From the NCBI GenBank assembly GCA_021030905.1, contig JAGFMI010000014.1, forward strand, positions 1,116,001 through 1,180,000: 64,000 nt of DNA. The letters are read 5' to 3'. The DNA comes from Pyrenula massariospora (lineage: Eukaryota > Ascomycota > Eurotiomycetes > Pyrenulales > Pyrenulaceae). Positions within the stretch are counted from its first letter, which is position 1; each line of letters begins with the position of its first letter. The translations under genes were made by a program, and so were the position numbers. The notes beneath the pieces are model-generated. The model did not search any database. It saw only the letters and a list, made by a program, of their open reading frames with translations, and was not told the DNA's origin. Positions 45,734 through 57,700 of the stretch are shown piece by piece.

Positions 45734-47217
45734 TGGCATCTTAAGTTCAGGGTAGTCAACAGCGTTGTGCAAACGTGCACGATCCTTCACCAACCCTCTT
45801 TCCGTTCTTCTGGAGACTCTTGGAAGCCTAGAAGTTGATCCAGTTCTCATGCGTAAGACCTTCGGCAAGATCGCCATCAACATGTCGATCCAGCAAGTAT
45901 CGACATCTCAGGGTACGGCAAATTGTTGAAAGACTGGAAGGTGGTTCGTCAACGACAACACCGCAACTTCTTCAACGCGATCAGAGAAGCTTTCCTCAAG
46001 TCAATTTCAGGTGTTGATGAAGATGATCATTCTGTGGTCAGCTCAACAAATATTCTGGCAACGACATTCTGGGACGAGAATCAGAATCGCCTGCTTTGGC
46101 CAAGCGGGTGGCTTGACCAAAAGATGTTTGACGCGAGTGAAGCCAGAAGAATGGATGAGGTCGCCGCACGGTGAGTTCCAATTGCGCCTTGCATTCTGTT
46201 TAATCTTCAACCTTCCCAGCGCTCTCATCCAATCCGTACCAGAGGCTGGCGACCGCTACCTCCATGTTTGTGGGTGTGATCGGCAAAGGGAGAAGATAAT
46301 CTAGTCTTCTCAAATAGCACTCCATTACTAATGTGTAAATTGCTGGCAGAGCTCGAAACGCCGGATGGGAGAGCACGGAGCTAACAGCATGCTTCGGGGC
46401 GAGAGCGCCCCTGCGAACTTCAGACAAGAATGTGCGGTCAAAATTCCTTGCGTACATCCTTGCCCTTGGCCTTGAGGCCGGCGTGCATCCAAAGAGCTTT
46501 TTCTCAGTCATTCTGTTCCATCTTGCAAACATGTTCGCCCCAGAGCCAGATTCGTCAAGTCCTGGAAGACGAACATGCTCTGAGGCAGAACCGCACACAT
46601 GAATTCCACTTGCCCATATTTGCAGGAATTACCCTTAAGCGTACTTCGATGGGGAATTTGCTCTGGGCAGAGGGCGGATGGCTCCCTCAGAATTTTTGCA
46701 GCGAGCTCAAAACAGACTTTGAGCTCAAGACGTAAGGGCAAACATTGTGCCCACAATATCTCAGTCTAAAGGCCTCGGAATGCTTTGAGACGTAGTCTTG
46801 GAAACGCATTGAAAATCTCGATCCGCGAGACATTTGTCTGGAGCTTGGTTTTCTGCGTGTAGACCCTTGCGATTTGCCACTATTTATCAAGGAAATTCAG
46901 GTGTATGTCGCCAGAGTTGAGCGGGTAAACCGGGCACTCCAAACATCCCCGACGTCAGAAGTCTTCGGAGCGTTGTATGGCCATTTTAGGACACGCGGTT
47001 GGACAACCTGGTCGAAGAAAGGGCCTCAAGAGGGCGTTCGGAGTGCGGAAGTGCAGAAAGAGTACGTCCGACTGTTCCCCGGAGATGTTAACTCGCTGAT
47101 CAAAGTACCATGGCACAGCTTCGATGACACCTTCAGGAGCATATTCTCCCAGGCGCACGGCATCGTTGTCGACCAAGAGTGCAATTTTTGGGAGCGTATT
47201 TCCTTCGATCCCGAGGT
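45734..47217 (+). pseudogene. tandem-family copy B, decayed
   Basis: The copy opens ATG GCA TCT TAA where gene A has ATG GCT TCC CAA, so the fourth codon is a CAA-to-TAA nonsense change if this is the ancestral start. Downstream, blocks match A: YGKLLKDWKVVRQRQHRNFF, FWDENQNRLLWPSGWLDQKM, FLAYILALGLEAGVHPKSFF and RIENLDPRDICLELGFLRVD. The GTGAGT donor after the first block and the GTACGTCC donor near 47061 are conserved. A frameshift occurs near 46556, between DSS and the LEDEHALRQ frame, and a TAG ends the second-exon equivalent at about 46302. A shorter functional product from another start cannot be excluded. Confidence 0.7.
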
Positions 47218-47269
47218 GTGTCTTCGTCCATCTTAAGTCATGTGTCAAAAGCTAACATCTACCTCTTCA

Positions 47270-47960
47270 GAAATTTCGCCAGCCGAAGACGCTTCCGGAG
47301 TCGAGCAGCCCCACGCCAGGGCCCTGCACATTAGCAGGAGGGTTCGAAACGAATTCGAAGTCCCTTATTGGAGTCGCACTCAAGATCTGGACCCTCGATT
47401 GTTCGTTCATCGTTGCAATTATCTGCGTGTTGAGCCCGTCTCTTAGCCCGCTTTTGCGGACGAGATCAAAGAATATCTCGTCAGCAGCCGATGGACGAAG
47501 AAGAAACTCGCAGAAGGTCCCAGATCGGATGCCTTCAAAGGGTTGTGCAACCAATTTGTGGACGATTGGTGCACCACCCGGTCTCGACAAACGTGGGCAG
47601 AGAATCGACCTGGACTGATGCTCAGGGCGAAGAGACTGAGTCGTACGTCTAAATATTTCCCGAAGATGCTAATTTGCTGATTAATATGCGGTAGAATCAA
47701 GGACACTTTCCGTTGTATCTTTGCAGATGCACGTCTCATCATTTTTGACAGTAAACCGAACCCATGGAAGGACGTTCCATTCAACCCAGAGGTAAATTCT
47801 TGTATATTTGGATGAAGTTATCAACGGCTGATCTTTGTCAAGGAGCTCCGCATCACCAAATAGCCAACGCAGTTCCAGAGTCGACAATATGAGTTCCTCA
47901 ATCGCACGGTCGCTTTGCGAGCAAGTTCGCCAACAGGTACACCGTGGGTGCGGTGCTCGA
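47270..47960 (+). pseudogene. tandem-family copy C, partial and decayed
   Basis: It follows copy B directly and corresponds only to the last third of gene A. It contains RNEFEVPYWSRTQDLDPRLF, DEIKEYLVSSRWTKKKL, IKDTFRCIFADARLII and NPWKDVPFNPE. Two nonsense codons fall where A has sense codons: TAG at 47444-47446 against TGG in A (ESWP versus VS*P), and TAG at 47861-47863 against CAG in A (SKQP versus TK*P). Both introns of the corresponding part of A are still visible at their original positions, so this is a DNA-level duplicate, not a retrocopy. Confidence 0.75.
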
Positions 47961-48624
47961 TGTTTGTCCCATCCTACTAGAGACCAGAGCGCAGCAACAC
48001 CACTATGTCGTTCCTTTGCACGTGAATTTCTGGGTTTTTGAATACTTGGAGTTGACGATCATGGAACTTGGGCGGGTTGACGGAGTGCTTTTGCGTTTTG
48101 GAACAAAGCAGCGGAGAGTTTGCGCTTTGCTCTCTCGTAGCTCACTACTCTAATAAAATACCCAATCCTCAACCGCATCTCTACCAGCGTAGCTTCTCTA
48201 TGCCGTCAAACCTCGCCACAAATAGACAGCGGCAGGTAGTCCTCGGATCGAGCTTCAGCGCAGCTTACAAACTTATCACAACCTGTAAGCCTCTACCTTA
48301 CATTCACGCCCTGTCTAGAACGATTTACTCACATCGAGCATCCACTGCATTTACAAACACTAGATAGTATGACAGGAACTTATCATGGGAGGCATGCGAA
48401 TGTTCTCACATTCAAATCCGCCACTCTATCCCAGACCCCTCAAGAAGCCCCGAAACAATGTCTATATCCAATCTATTTGGGAATCATCAGGGCCGATCAC
48501 TCCAGCCTCCCGGCCATGACAATCCGTCCGTTCTCAACGTCAACCTCATACATGCTACCGGTCAAGTCATATCATATCCTAACGCCGCTGAGATGCGAGT
48601 CGATCCCACAAACCACCTCCAATA
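47961..48624. other. 3' flank of copy C and intergenic region
   Basis: The stretch includes the duplicated flank at 48085-48215. The frame 48369-48755 overlaps the 3' end of the LETM1 gene on the other strand and is not supported. Confidence 0.4.
48085..48215 (+). repeat. 3' flank of copy C, matched by 44445-44665
   Basis: See the entry at 44445 for the shared landmarks. This copy is shorter. Confidence 0.55.
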
Positions 48625-50389
48625 TCACGATTTCTTCTCCGCACCATCCTCATGTTGCTGCGCCTGGTTCGCGGCCTCACTATCCGACTCCGCCTCCAGC
48701 GCCTCCGAGCTCTGACTCTGGGTCTCTTTCGGCGCTGCATCAGCCTTCTTCTTAGGCTTCTCGTCGATATTCTCCGTATCTTTCGGCGCGTCCCGCCCCG
48801 TATCCTGGCTCTCCTCCTGCTGCTCGTTCTCCTCTTCGATCAGGTCTTCCTGCTCCTTGAGCACCTCAAGTCTTTGCTTATTCGTCGCCGCGCCCTCCGC
48901 GTTGTGAACTTCGAGCTCGATCTCGTGGAATAGTTCCTCGGGAATGGAGCTCAGCACAGCCTGAAGGGCATCGATCTGGCTCTCGATCTCGGCTTCTTTG
49001 CCACTAGTGTACATGTACGCGTTGCTGAGCACGAGGAGGGTAGAAGGGACGCCGGATTTGAGTCGAAGATCGAGCCACATTTGGAGGTCTTCTCGGAGCT
49101 TGGCGGGAGACATGCCGTGGGTACGGAGACCGCGGGATGCGCAGGCCATTTGTAACTCGGGTACGGAGAGAGAGTCGACGCCTTCAAAGGATATAGCTTT
49201 GTCGTCTCGTTTAATCTGCCGCATTCGGTGGCGGACTTGGTATCGTAGCATGGCATCGGTGCCGAAGGTATTCAAGTTCATGTAGCGACACATACCGACA
49301 AGTTGGGGACGAGAAAGATTGTCAAGTGTCAGGTCGTCCTTGAAAGCTTTACAGACCTTGATGACATCCTCTGGAGTAGGTTGTTCGCCCGTTGCGCGCA
49401 CTTTGCGAAAGAACTCTGTAAATTCCTCCTTTCTAGCATTGACAGCTGAGACGGGAAGACCGGTCTCCTTTAGTGTCTCGCGTAGAAAGGAAGAGACTTG
49501 CCTCCGAGTATTCCGAAGATGAGTTGCTTTTGCCTCACGTGCAGATTTGCCTTCGTAGGTGGATGGTAAAAGATTTGGAAACAGCTTAAGAGCAACGGGC
49601 AGGAGTAATTCGGCAAATGGCACAATGACGAAGACAGAGAACGGTACAAGACGCCCGAGATCTTGGACAGTGCGTTCGAGCTGTAAAGTATGTTAGCCAT
49701 GAGACGCCTACTATGGAGTTCTTCATACCTGTCGGTTCTCCCTTCTACTAAGTTCATAACCGGCAGCCATTTTGAGCGCCAACTTTGAGGAGATCCGTAC
49801 TTCAGTTGCCAGCAATTTCGTTCCATCCCAGTAGTGTTGGACTTCTTTCTTGATCTTTTGCCCAAGCGTCAGCTTCTTTAGCTCCTCCTTTTTCTCGAAG
49901 GCTTTGCTCTCGTCTACTTTGGCCACTGCAGCTTTCTCGGTTGCAATCTCAGACAAGCTGGCATGTTCATTCGACTGTGTCTTGTCCACCGCCGTCGCAC
50001 TATTCTTGTCTGTAGATTCTTTCTCACCGCTAGGCTTCTCGGCAGTTCCGGCACTTTTCTTTTCCGGCTCTTTGGGTAGTGGCCGCTTCGCCTGTTGCGC
50101 GTTGAAGCCAGGTGGAGGGAACCGACCGCCAGCACTATCATGAGATGTAGTCTCGGTGGAGTACTTGCGATCAGGAACGAGAATTGCAAGCGCTTGATGT
50201 TGAAATGGTGAGCGCCGTAATGTAGCGGCAAGGTGGCTTCCGGGAAACGTTGTGAAAGAAGCCGACGGTCGACCATGGGCTATGAAAGTCAGCAAGAGGT
50301 AAGTTAATCTCGAACATTTCACGGCACATACAGGTCCTGACTGCTCGCATCATCACATGGCTGCCAGCGACCCTGGCTGAGGAGTTCAT
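48625..50389 (-). CDS. LETM1/Mdm38 mitochondrial inner-membrane protein
   Basis: Exons are 50389-50332, 50279-49729 and 49680-48625, giving 554 residues with consistent phases. The N-terminus is basic and Ser-rich with ALAILVPDRKYSTE, a typical presequence end. After a charged linker (KKSAGTAEKPSGEKES) comes LTLGQKIKKEVQHYWDGTKL, then ELSRRENRQ|LERTVQDLGR with the exon junction, and the single membrane helix VPFSVFVIVPFAELLLPVAL. The LETM1 ribosome-binding-like domain follows (LSRPQLVGMCRYMNLNTFGT). The C-terminus is acidic and Gln/Lys-rich. Mdm38-type proteins act in K+/H+ exchange and in coupling mitochondrial ribosomes to the inner membrane. Yeast has two paralogues (MDM38, YLH47), so I leave the symbol open. 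It diverges from the kinase gene. Confidence 0.94.
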
Positions 50390-50823
50390 GTTTGGATCGA
50401 AAGAGAGGTAATGATTGACTAGAGAACGCTTGTGCTTAGATGAGAAAGCAAGGCGATGGATCAGATAGAAAAGGATAATGAGCGTAGATGATGTAACAGA
50501 GTCGAAATCGAGATCATTTGGGATGAGAAATGGAGAGAACGGCGAGTCTTGTGGCAATCTTGATGTCGTCGACGCCTGTTCTTATAAAAAGTTCGGCCCC
50601 GTCAGGAGCCGATTGCGAAGCTAGTCACGTGATAAGCTTCCTCCGCGCTCCGCGCCGCCTTCAAGCTTTCATTGATCCGCAAATATGCAGTGTCTAATAC
50701 CAACATACTCTGCTAAGTAAGATTGACTGGGACAAATCTTCTCTGCATCCGATCGAGAGCCATTCCCAGCCCTCCGGACTACCAACTGTTCCTCCCCATT
50801 TCCGACCACGCCAACATCTCACA
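50390..50823. promoter_or_regulatory. divergent promoter of the LETM1 and Env7-type kinase genes, with E-box
   Basis: This 434-bp gap lies between two outward-facing starts. It holds a palindromic TCACGTGA (50625-50632) directly followed by GATAAG, and a TATAAAAA run at 50583-50590. CACGTG is the core bound by Cbf1/USF-type bHLH factors and GATAAG is a GATA-factor core. Their use here is inference. Confidence 0.45.
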
Positions 50824-52232
50824 ATGGCACAGATTATGCTTGACCTAGTCTATACCCTTCAGAACTGTCTCTGCTGTTTCCCGGGCTCACCTCAGCTTCG
50901 TATAAACAGCAGAAGCTTTAAGATGCTGCGTCTTTTAGGAGAGGTACCAATTCCACAAAACCCCAGAAATCTCTTCTGCATGCTTATGGCTTCTCGTTAG
51001 GGTGGTTTTTCATACGTCTACCTCGTTCAAGATACAAGCGATTCAGCCCTCTATGCCCTTAAGAAGATAAGATGCCCCTTCGGACAAGAGTCGGTATCTC
51101 AAGCCCTGAAAGAAGTCGAAGCCTACACACTCTTCTCTCCCGAATCGAATATAATCCACAGTGTCGACTACTCAGTACAAGACGACAAGGGGTCGAAGGT
51201 CTCTGGCATTGGAGACACAGGCGCAGGAGCCAAGACAGTATATATCCTTCTACCCTATTACCGACGAGGCAACCTACAAGATGCAATCAATGCGAACCTC
51301 GTCAATCACACCAAGTTTCCTGAAAAGAGGCTAATGATCTTGATGCTCGGCGTTGCGAAAGCTTTGAAAGCTATGCATCAGTATAAGGTCAAGGGCGGTG
51401 GCGTCGCACAGAAAAGCAGAGGCAAGGCACGGGCCGTAAGAGAAGAGGCAGCCGACGCGGACAGAGACGCGGCGAACGAGGTTGCAAGGGCCTCCGGAAA
51501 GCGAAAGTCGCGGCCGAAGCGGGAAATGGTCGCTGAGCCACCAGATGATGATGTTGAACAAGAGCCTCTGATGGAGGGCGAGGTCATGCGTAGTCAAGAG
51601 GGGGTCGCAGAAGGGGGAGAAAGAGCATACGCACATCGCGATATCAAGCCTGGTAATATCATTTCAAAACTTGTCTATAGCACGCTTCTAACCTTCGGAT
51701 AGGCAATATCATGATCGACGACGATGGTATAACACCCATTCTCATGGACCTAGGCTCTTTAGCCCCATCGCCCACCCCAGTAACATCCCGCTCTCTGGCC
51801 CTCGCCATCCAAGACACCGCCGCAGAACACTCCACCATGCCCTACCGAGCCCCCGAACTGTTCGACGTGAAAACCGGCTCCGTAATAGACACGAAGGTTG
51901 ACATCTGGAGCTTAGGCTGCACCCTCTACGCCTGCTTAATTGGCAAGAGCCCCTTCGAGGCCCGCAGCGAAGAGACGGGCGGAAGCTTGAGCATATGCGT
52001 ACTGAGCGGGGACTGGAGATTTCCGGATGAGAACAAGACCGGGAAGGGTAGACAGCAGCCGGGTGAGCAGACGGGCTCCACGGACGGCAACGTTAGCGAG
52101 CCGGTGCGGAATGTTGTGCGGCGTTGTTTACAGGTCGAGCCGGCGGAGAGGCCGGATATTGATGAGCTAGTAGAGATGATACAGAATACGATTGTGGAGT
52201 TGCCGGAGGATGAAGAGCAGATGGAGCCCTGA
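50824..52232 (+). CDS. ENV7: Env7/STK16-type (NAK family) serine/threonine kinase
   Basis: Exons are 50824-50943, 51001-51652 and 51703-52232, giving 433 residues. The N-terminus NCLCCFPGSPQLRINSRSFK carries cysteines 15, 17 and 18, the likely palmitoylation site that places yeast Env7 on the vacuole membrane. The glycine loop GEGGFSYVYLV spans the first intron. The ATP Lys is in YALKK (about 61). The catalytic loop is AHRDIKPGN (Asp about 254), and the metal-binding position reads MDLGS instead of DFG, as in the NAK family. APE is YRAPELFD. Between helix E and the catalytic loop there is an insert of about 80 mostly charged residues (RGKARAVREEAADADRDAAN). In yeast, Env7 restrains vacuole fusion; the same role here is inferred. 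Confidence 0.9.
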
Positions 52233-53228
52233 CGGGTTTCTAGTTTTTTGGTCGTTTGGGATATGAATGATACCCTTTCATGTACAATATTGTCGTGGAT
52301 ACTAACGTGTGGTTTAGACGGCCCTCTTTCGAGGCTATAGTGAGGAATACGATGGACAAAATCATGGGATTTCAATTCTGTGTTGCCTTTGTGAGGAATT
52401 ACATTAATATAAGCTCACGTTCTTACATCGGACCTCCTAGAATTGTAACACATCGATTCCAGCGCGCTAAGAGGTTGTCGAATAGCAATAGCCGGTGCAC
52501 TTCTCGTACTACTGTCACTCCATAGAATTACGTCCACAAAACAATGAGGTCGCGCAACTATTCGTCCAATTTGATATCCAGCGCTTTCCACCAGGTGGCC
52601 GATGACAATATGTATCGGTGAGTTCTCCTCATACAGTGAGACCTCGATATAAGCAACTGCCTCGTTGCCCAAACTTCAAGTCCTCTTTCAGCGCCTATAG
52701 CCCAAGATTTTCACAGACATGTTTCCGCCTCTGAGACTTTCAAAGGGAGGCCGCAGGCAGCCGGCGAGGCATTATTTGACCTGCGAGAGGAGCACTTGAT
52801 GGGACGCCTTTGACGCTTATATCATGGCATTACTGTATTGCCGTTCCTTGATTCCAGCATTCACAAGCCACGAACGACGCGTAAATATGTGTGTATTGTG
52901 ATACTTGCGATTTTCGATGATTAAGAGTGCATGCGATCCGCGATTTTTGGTGAGGGCCTGCGGACACGTGAAGCTCTTTTATATTCTGCCTTCCACCAAA
53001 CCTTCACATTTTCTCCTGATAAAGGGCTCATGGCGATGCAGTGGTCTTTGAGGTCTGTAGGGCTTGGCTGTTGCCGGCTGTTCGAATGACTACGGTAATA
53101 GTATGCATGATGTTAATAAACTCAGGCTCCGGCATCATTAAAGGCGCGGCTGCAAAAAAATCTTTGTCGGGTCGCTCAAGACAGGAGAGAGCGCAAGCCA
53201 AAACTCGAAACTCCTCCCGACTCGGAAG
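52233..53228. other. intergenic region
   Basis: About 1 kb lies between the convergent kinase gene and the surface protein gene. No coding frame, repeat or RNA gene is seen. Confidence 0.5.
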
Positions 53229-54119
53229 CTATCGATGCGACGATGTCCGTGAATCGAGCTCAAGTTTGGTGCTATCAGGATCCAGTTCGCTGACCTCCCG
53301 GCCATCGATTTCAGCCGGGTTTTGCCTGTCACGATCGACCTGCTCTGCGACCTGTAGTCCCGGCTGGACATCGACGTCGATCTTCTCGCCGTAACCGTTG
53401 GCAATCTTTCTGCGTCTTTTGCGATGTCGGATGGATATGAGGACTGCAACAAGAACCGCGGCCAAAGCCGCAACGGGTACACCGACGCCAATCCCAGCCT
53501 TAGCTCCGGTAGGAAGGCCGTTTTGGGGTTGAGATAAGGTTGATGAAGTTGCAGACGACATAGGCATGATGCTGGCAGGTCTAAACGTGGACGAGCTTGG
53601 ACTAGTAGTGCTTGTTGTGGAGGTCGGCGAGGTTGTTGTTGTATCTGTACCATTGACGGCCCCTTTTCCTGCTACCCAGTATGGATCCAATTGGTCAGGT
53701 CCCGGTACACCGAAAGTTTCATCGGTCGGGTTCGAACAATCTAGTGCACCGTCTGAGCTGCTGCCGCAACAAGCCCAGAGACCTGTGGTTGAGTTATAGA
53801 CGACATCTCGGTGTCCAGGAGTCGCTAGGTATTGTAATGTCAGTAAAATCGTTCCCAAAGAGACAATTAATGATCCGGAAGGAACGGAAGGGAACATACC
53901 GCATCGATTGTTGCAGTTAGGATCAGATTCCTTGCTGTCACTGCAGGCTGCAACATACCAATTGCTTCCACCAACCTGAGATCCCTGATAATGGCATAGA
54001 CCGTCGCTGTAGCACGTATGGCCTGGTTGACAGCATGGTACGACTGTGGTCGAGGAGTTGGTAGGACCGCAAGGAAGATCACCATCGAGCCAGTTGGACC
54101 AGTAACAAGTCACAGACAT
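53229..54119 (-). CDS. single-pass surface protein with cysteine-rich ectodomain
   Basis: Exons are 54119-53900 and 53824-53229, giving 271 residues. The intron 53825-53899 (GTATGT...CCTAG) joins PNCNNRC to TPGHRDVVYNST. The ectodomain holds CCQPGHTCYSDGLC, WYVAACSDS and LWACCGSSS. A Ser/Thr-rich stalk follows, then the membrane helix IGVGVPVAALAAVLVAVLIS and a very basic stop-transfer RHRKRRRK. The acidic cytoplasmic tail is about 60 residues. The ATG at 54119 gives no signal peptide (MSVTCYWSNWLDG). An upstream exon with one may exist, since the frame stays open for 33 codons before it (FPFLASSVFF is weakly hydrophobic). The CC..G..C...GLC arrangement recurs in fungal surface proteins. It resembles the protein at 26170-27271 in layout, not closely in sequence. 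Confidence 0.8.
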   Translation of the reverse strand: MSVTCYWSNWLDGDLPCGPTNSSTTVVPCCQPGHTCYSDGLCHYQGSQVGGSNWYVAACSDSKESDPNCNNRCGMFPSVPSGSLIVSLGTILLTLQYLATPGHRDVVYNSTTGLWACCGSSSDGALDCSNPTDETFGVPGPDQLDPYWVAGKGAVNGTDTTTTSPTSTTSTTSPSSSTFRPASIMPMSSATSSTLSQPQNGLPTGAKAGIGVGVPVAALAAVLVAVLISIRHRKRRRKIANGYGEKIDVDVQPGLQVAEQVDRDRQNPAEIDGREVSELDPDSTKLELDSRTSSHR

Positions 54120-54798
54120 TGTCCCTTCAAACTGCGAACAAAAGAACACTGATGAAGCAAGAAAGGGAAAAGAAGGACGAGATCGATCGATATCAGTAAT
54201 CAAAAACAGCAATTCCAAATTCTACTAGCCTTGTCACGCTCGATCCGACCTGAGTGGCTGAATTTGCGGCACAAGCTCAGGCGGAGCCGCAGCGTCTAGA
54301 GAATATAACCAACGTTTCATCATGGAGATTAAATAGGACACCTACTTTCATCAGGACACCGATATGATTTTGCTACAACTTTAAGAGACTGTACGATGTT
54401 GGGACCGCCGGATACTTGCACATTAGATCTCCAGTCTGTCTAGATAGCGAGTCCGTTGCACCCGCCATGCCGGGTATTCCCTCTGAGTCCTCTGAGAGTC
54501 TGCCTCGCCTTGACCTACCTTCCTGTTGAGGCGTCATTCGGCGCGTAGAGCTTGGCGCGTACGCCGTAGAATGTATGTAGGAGGATGATGGGGCCAAACG
54601 AGGAAAGCATTTCTCCTGGACGCTGGTCTAAGCCCCAACCTGTATCGGCTCGGATCGGGATCTGTCGGGGCGTCGACCCCGCATCTTGGAGCTGTTTGAG
54701 GTTGGACCTGCATGACCTGTCGACGGTCTCCAACATCCTCCATCCAGACTGGTTCGTGCACCACCAAATTGAAGACTCGAAACTCTAGTCAAGTCAAG
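54120..54798. promoter_or_regulatory. divergent upstream region of the surface protein and GH38 genes
   Basis: About 680 bp lies between two outward-facing genes. No convincing coding frame is seen. A GATCGATCGAT run at 54181-54191 is the only local structure noted. Confidence 0.35.
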
Positions 54799-57700
54799 AT
54801 GGGAGGAGGGCCACCATTACAGACCACGGGATCGTCCTATCCAAAGCTGGCTTCACGGCCGGTTGGGAAACAGATTGAAAGCATCTTTACGGAGCGACTG
54901 CGCCAGTTCACTGCAGGGGGTCAGTATGACGGCCAGAATCTTCGCGCGTTAGCTGCCCCTTCTACGCTTCTAAGATGGTACTAATAAGCTTGCAGAAAGC
55001 TCTATGATGCCACGAATGACGATGAAGACCATGTGAAGCTCTCCGTCTACTCTCCTCCTGACCTCACCCGACCTACATTCAAAGATGCGACCTCTCACGA
55101 GTTCAAGAAGACTCACAGAGGCGAGTCGTTCGGACCAAGTTGGTCGACGCATTGGTTTAAGATCAGACTCACCGTACCGTCGAACATGACGAAAGCAGAG
55201 CATCTTGAATTTCACTGGGATGCGAACAACGAAGGTCTTGTATGGACAGAAGATGGCACCCCTCTACAAGGCCTTACAGGAGGCGGAGAGAGAATCGAGT
55301 GGATCCTACCGGATGGTTTTCGAGATGGGAAAGAGCACGTCTTTTACATTGAAATGGCGTGCAACAGCATGTTCGGGAATCCGAGTGGGGATACCATTCA
55401 ACCACCAGACCCGAACAAGTACTTTCAATTACACACAGCCCGGATCACTGCCGTCAACCTCGAAGCTCGAGCTCTCTCAGTCGACTTTTGGATCATCGGC
55501 GATGCTGCCCGGGAGTTTCCAGGGGACTCTTGGGAAAGGCATCAGGCACTCCAGATCTGCAATGACATAATGGACAAATTTATTTCGGAGGGCGGCAGCC
55601 AAAAGGGGATCGTTGAAGGCCGGAAGATTGCTCAGAAGTACGTTGGGGAGAATGTCGATACTGTAAAAGTCTATGACACCGACAACAATGCCATTGTGTA
55701 TGGGATAGGTCATTGCCATATTGATACCTGCTGGTTGTGGCCATGGGCAGAAACAAAGCGCAAAGTCGCGAGGTCCTGGCTTAATCAGTGCGATCTCATC
55801 GACCGGTATCCTGAGCACAGGTTCACGTGCTCACAAGCCCAGCAATACAAATGGCTCGAAATGTATTATCCTGCCGCCTTTGATCGTGTGAAAGAGAATG
55901 TGAAAAAGGGAAAGTTCCAGCCGGTTGGAGGCAGCTGGGTCGAACATGACACCAATATGCCCAGTGGCGAGTCACTTGTTCGTCAATTCTTGTATGGCCA
56001 ACGCTTCTTCGAAAGCCATTTCGGAGAGAGGTGTCGGACATTTTGGCTTCCTGATACATTCGGATACTCAAGTCAACTACCACAGCTCTGTAGGTTAGCT
56101 GGAATGAGCAGGTTCTTCACCCAAAAGCTAAGCTGGAACAACATCAACAACTTTCCTCATACTACATTCAACTGGGTCTCGCTCGATGGAAGCCAGGTAA
56201 TCTGCCATATGGCTCCTGCAGAGACATACACGGCCGACGCGCATTTTGGAGACGTCAGCCGGAGTGTAACGCAGCACAAGTCTATGGACCAAGACAACAC
56301 ATCTCTTCTCGTTTTTGGGAAAGGTGACGGGGGCGGTGGGCCAACCAGAGAGCATCTCGAAAAGTTGAGGCGATGTCGTGGCATCAGCGATCAGATTGGT
56401 CGATTACCGCGAGTGACGATGGGCTATTCCGTGGAGGACTTCTTTGATCAGCTGGAGCACAAGGCCATTCACGGAACCGATTTCGTCACCTGGTACGGTG
56501 AACTCTACTTTGAATTGCATCGTGGAACTTATACCACACAAGCGAAGAACAAGCTTTACAACCGGAATTCTGAGGGCATGATGCGAGACCTTGAATATCT
56601 CGCCACTCTAGCCACCCTGAGAAACAAGTCGTACAGCTATCCTAAAAAAGAATTTGATGAGATCTGGGAGAACATTCTGCTCTGTCAATTTCATGACTGT
56701 CTCCCCGGCAGTGCTATCGAGATGTGCTACGATGACTCTGACGAGCTTTATAAGCACAATTTCGAACTCGGGGAGAAATTGGAGAAAGATGCGCTCAAAG
56801 CTCTCGGGCTTTCCACAACAGGCTCGGCCAGTGGTAAGTTGATGGCGCTCAACACGCTTCCCTGGCTCCGGACAGAGTTTGTCAAATTACCCATCGTCGC
56901 GAGGTCATGCAGCCAGCCAGAATATGCTGTCGTTTCAGGTGGACCAGGCGTGATCACAGCAAAGCCTGCGGCAACCTCTCATAGCAGCCCACTCTCTATC
57001 GAAGAAGTGAGTAAAGGTGTCTTCGTCCTCGACAACAAGCACCTTCGGGTCCAAGTCGAAGATGGTTGTATTACGTCACTTGTTGACCTGAAAGCCGACC
57101 GCGAGGTCATCAAGGGCGGGAAAGGCAACCAGTTCGTCCTGTTTGATGACAAGCCGCTTTATTGGCAAGCATGGGACGTGGAAGTCTTCCACCTCAACTC
57201 GAGACAAGAGCTCAAATCAAGCGAATCTAAGATTGTAGAAAATAGCCCCTACAAAATTAGTGTCGCCACTAGAACTAAGATAAGCGAGAAGAGCTCGATC
57301 CGCACAACAATCAGCCTCACTCCAAACTTCGCTGACAATACTCAGCTCTCATACGTCGAAATGCAATGCGAAGTTGACTGGTATGAAACGATGAAATTCC
57401 TCAAGGTTGAATTCCCTGTCGACGTCGTCAATACCGAAGCCTCGTATGAGACCCAGTACGGTATCGTCAAACGGCCAACACACTACAATACTAGGTAAAG
57501 TATTTCTAAACATCCTTGTCTCCACTCATACTGACTTTCTAATAGCTGGGATATGGCCAAGTTCGAAGTTTGCTGCCACAAATTCGCCGACCTCTCGGAA
57601 CACAGCTACGGCGTCTCCATCCTCAACGACTCCAAGTATGGCTTCGCTACCTGCGGTTCGCTCATGCGCCTTTCCCTCCTCCGCTCTCCAAAAGCTCCTG

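Noticed and set aside
48369-48755. Plus-strand frame of 128 codons
   Set aside because: It overlaps the 3' end of the well-supported LETM1 gene on the opposite strand and is Pro/Ser-rich low complexity.
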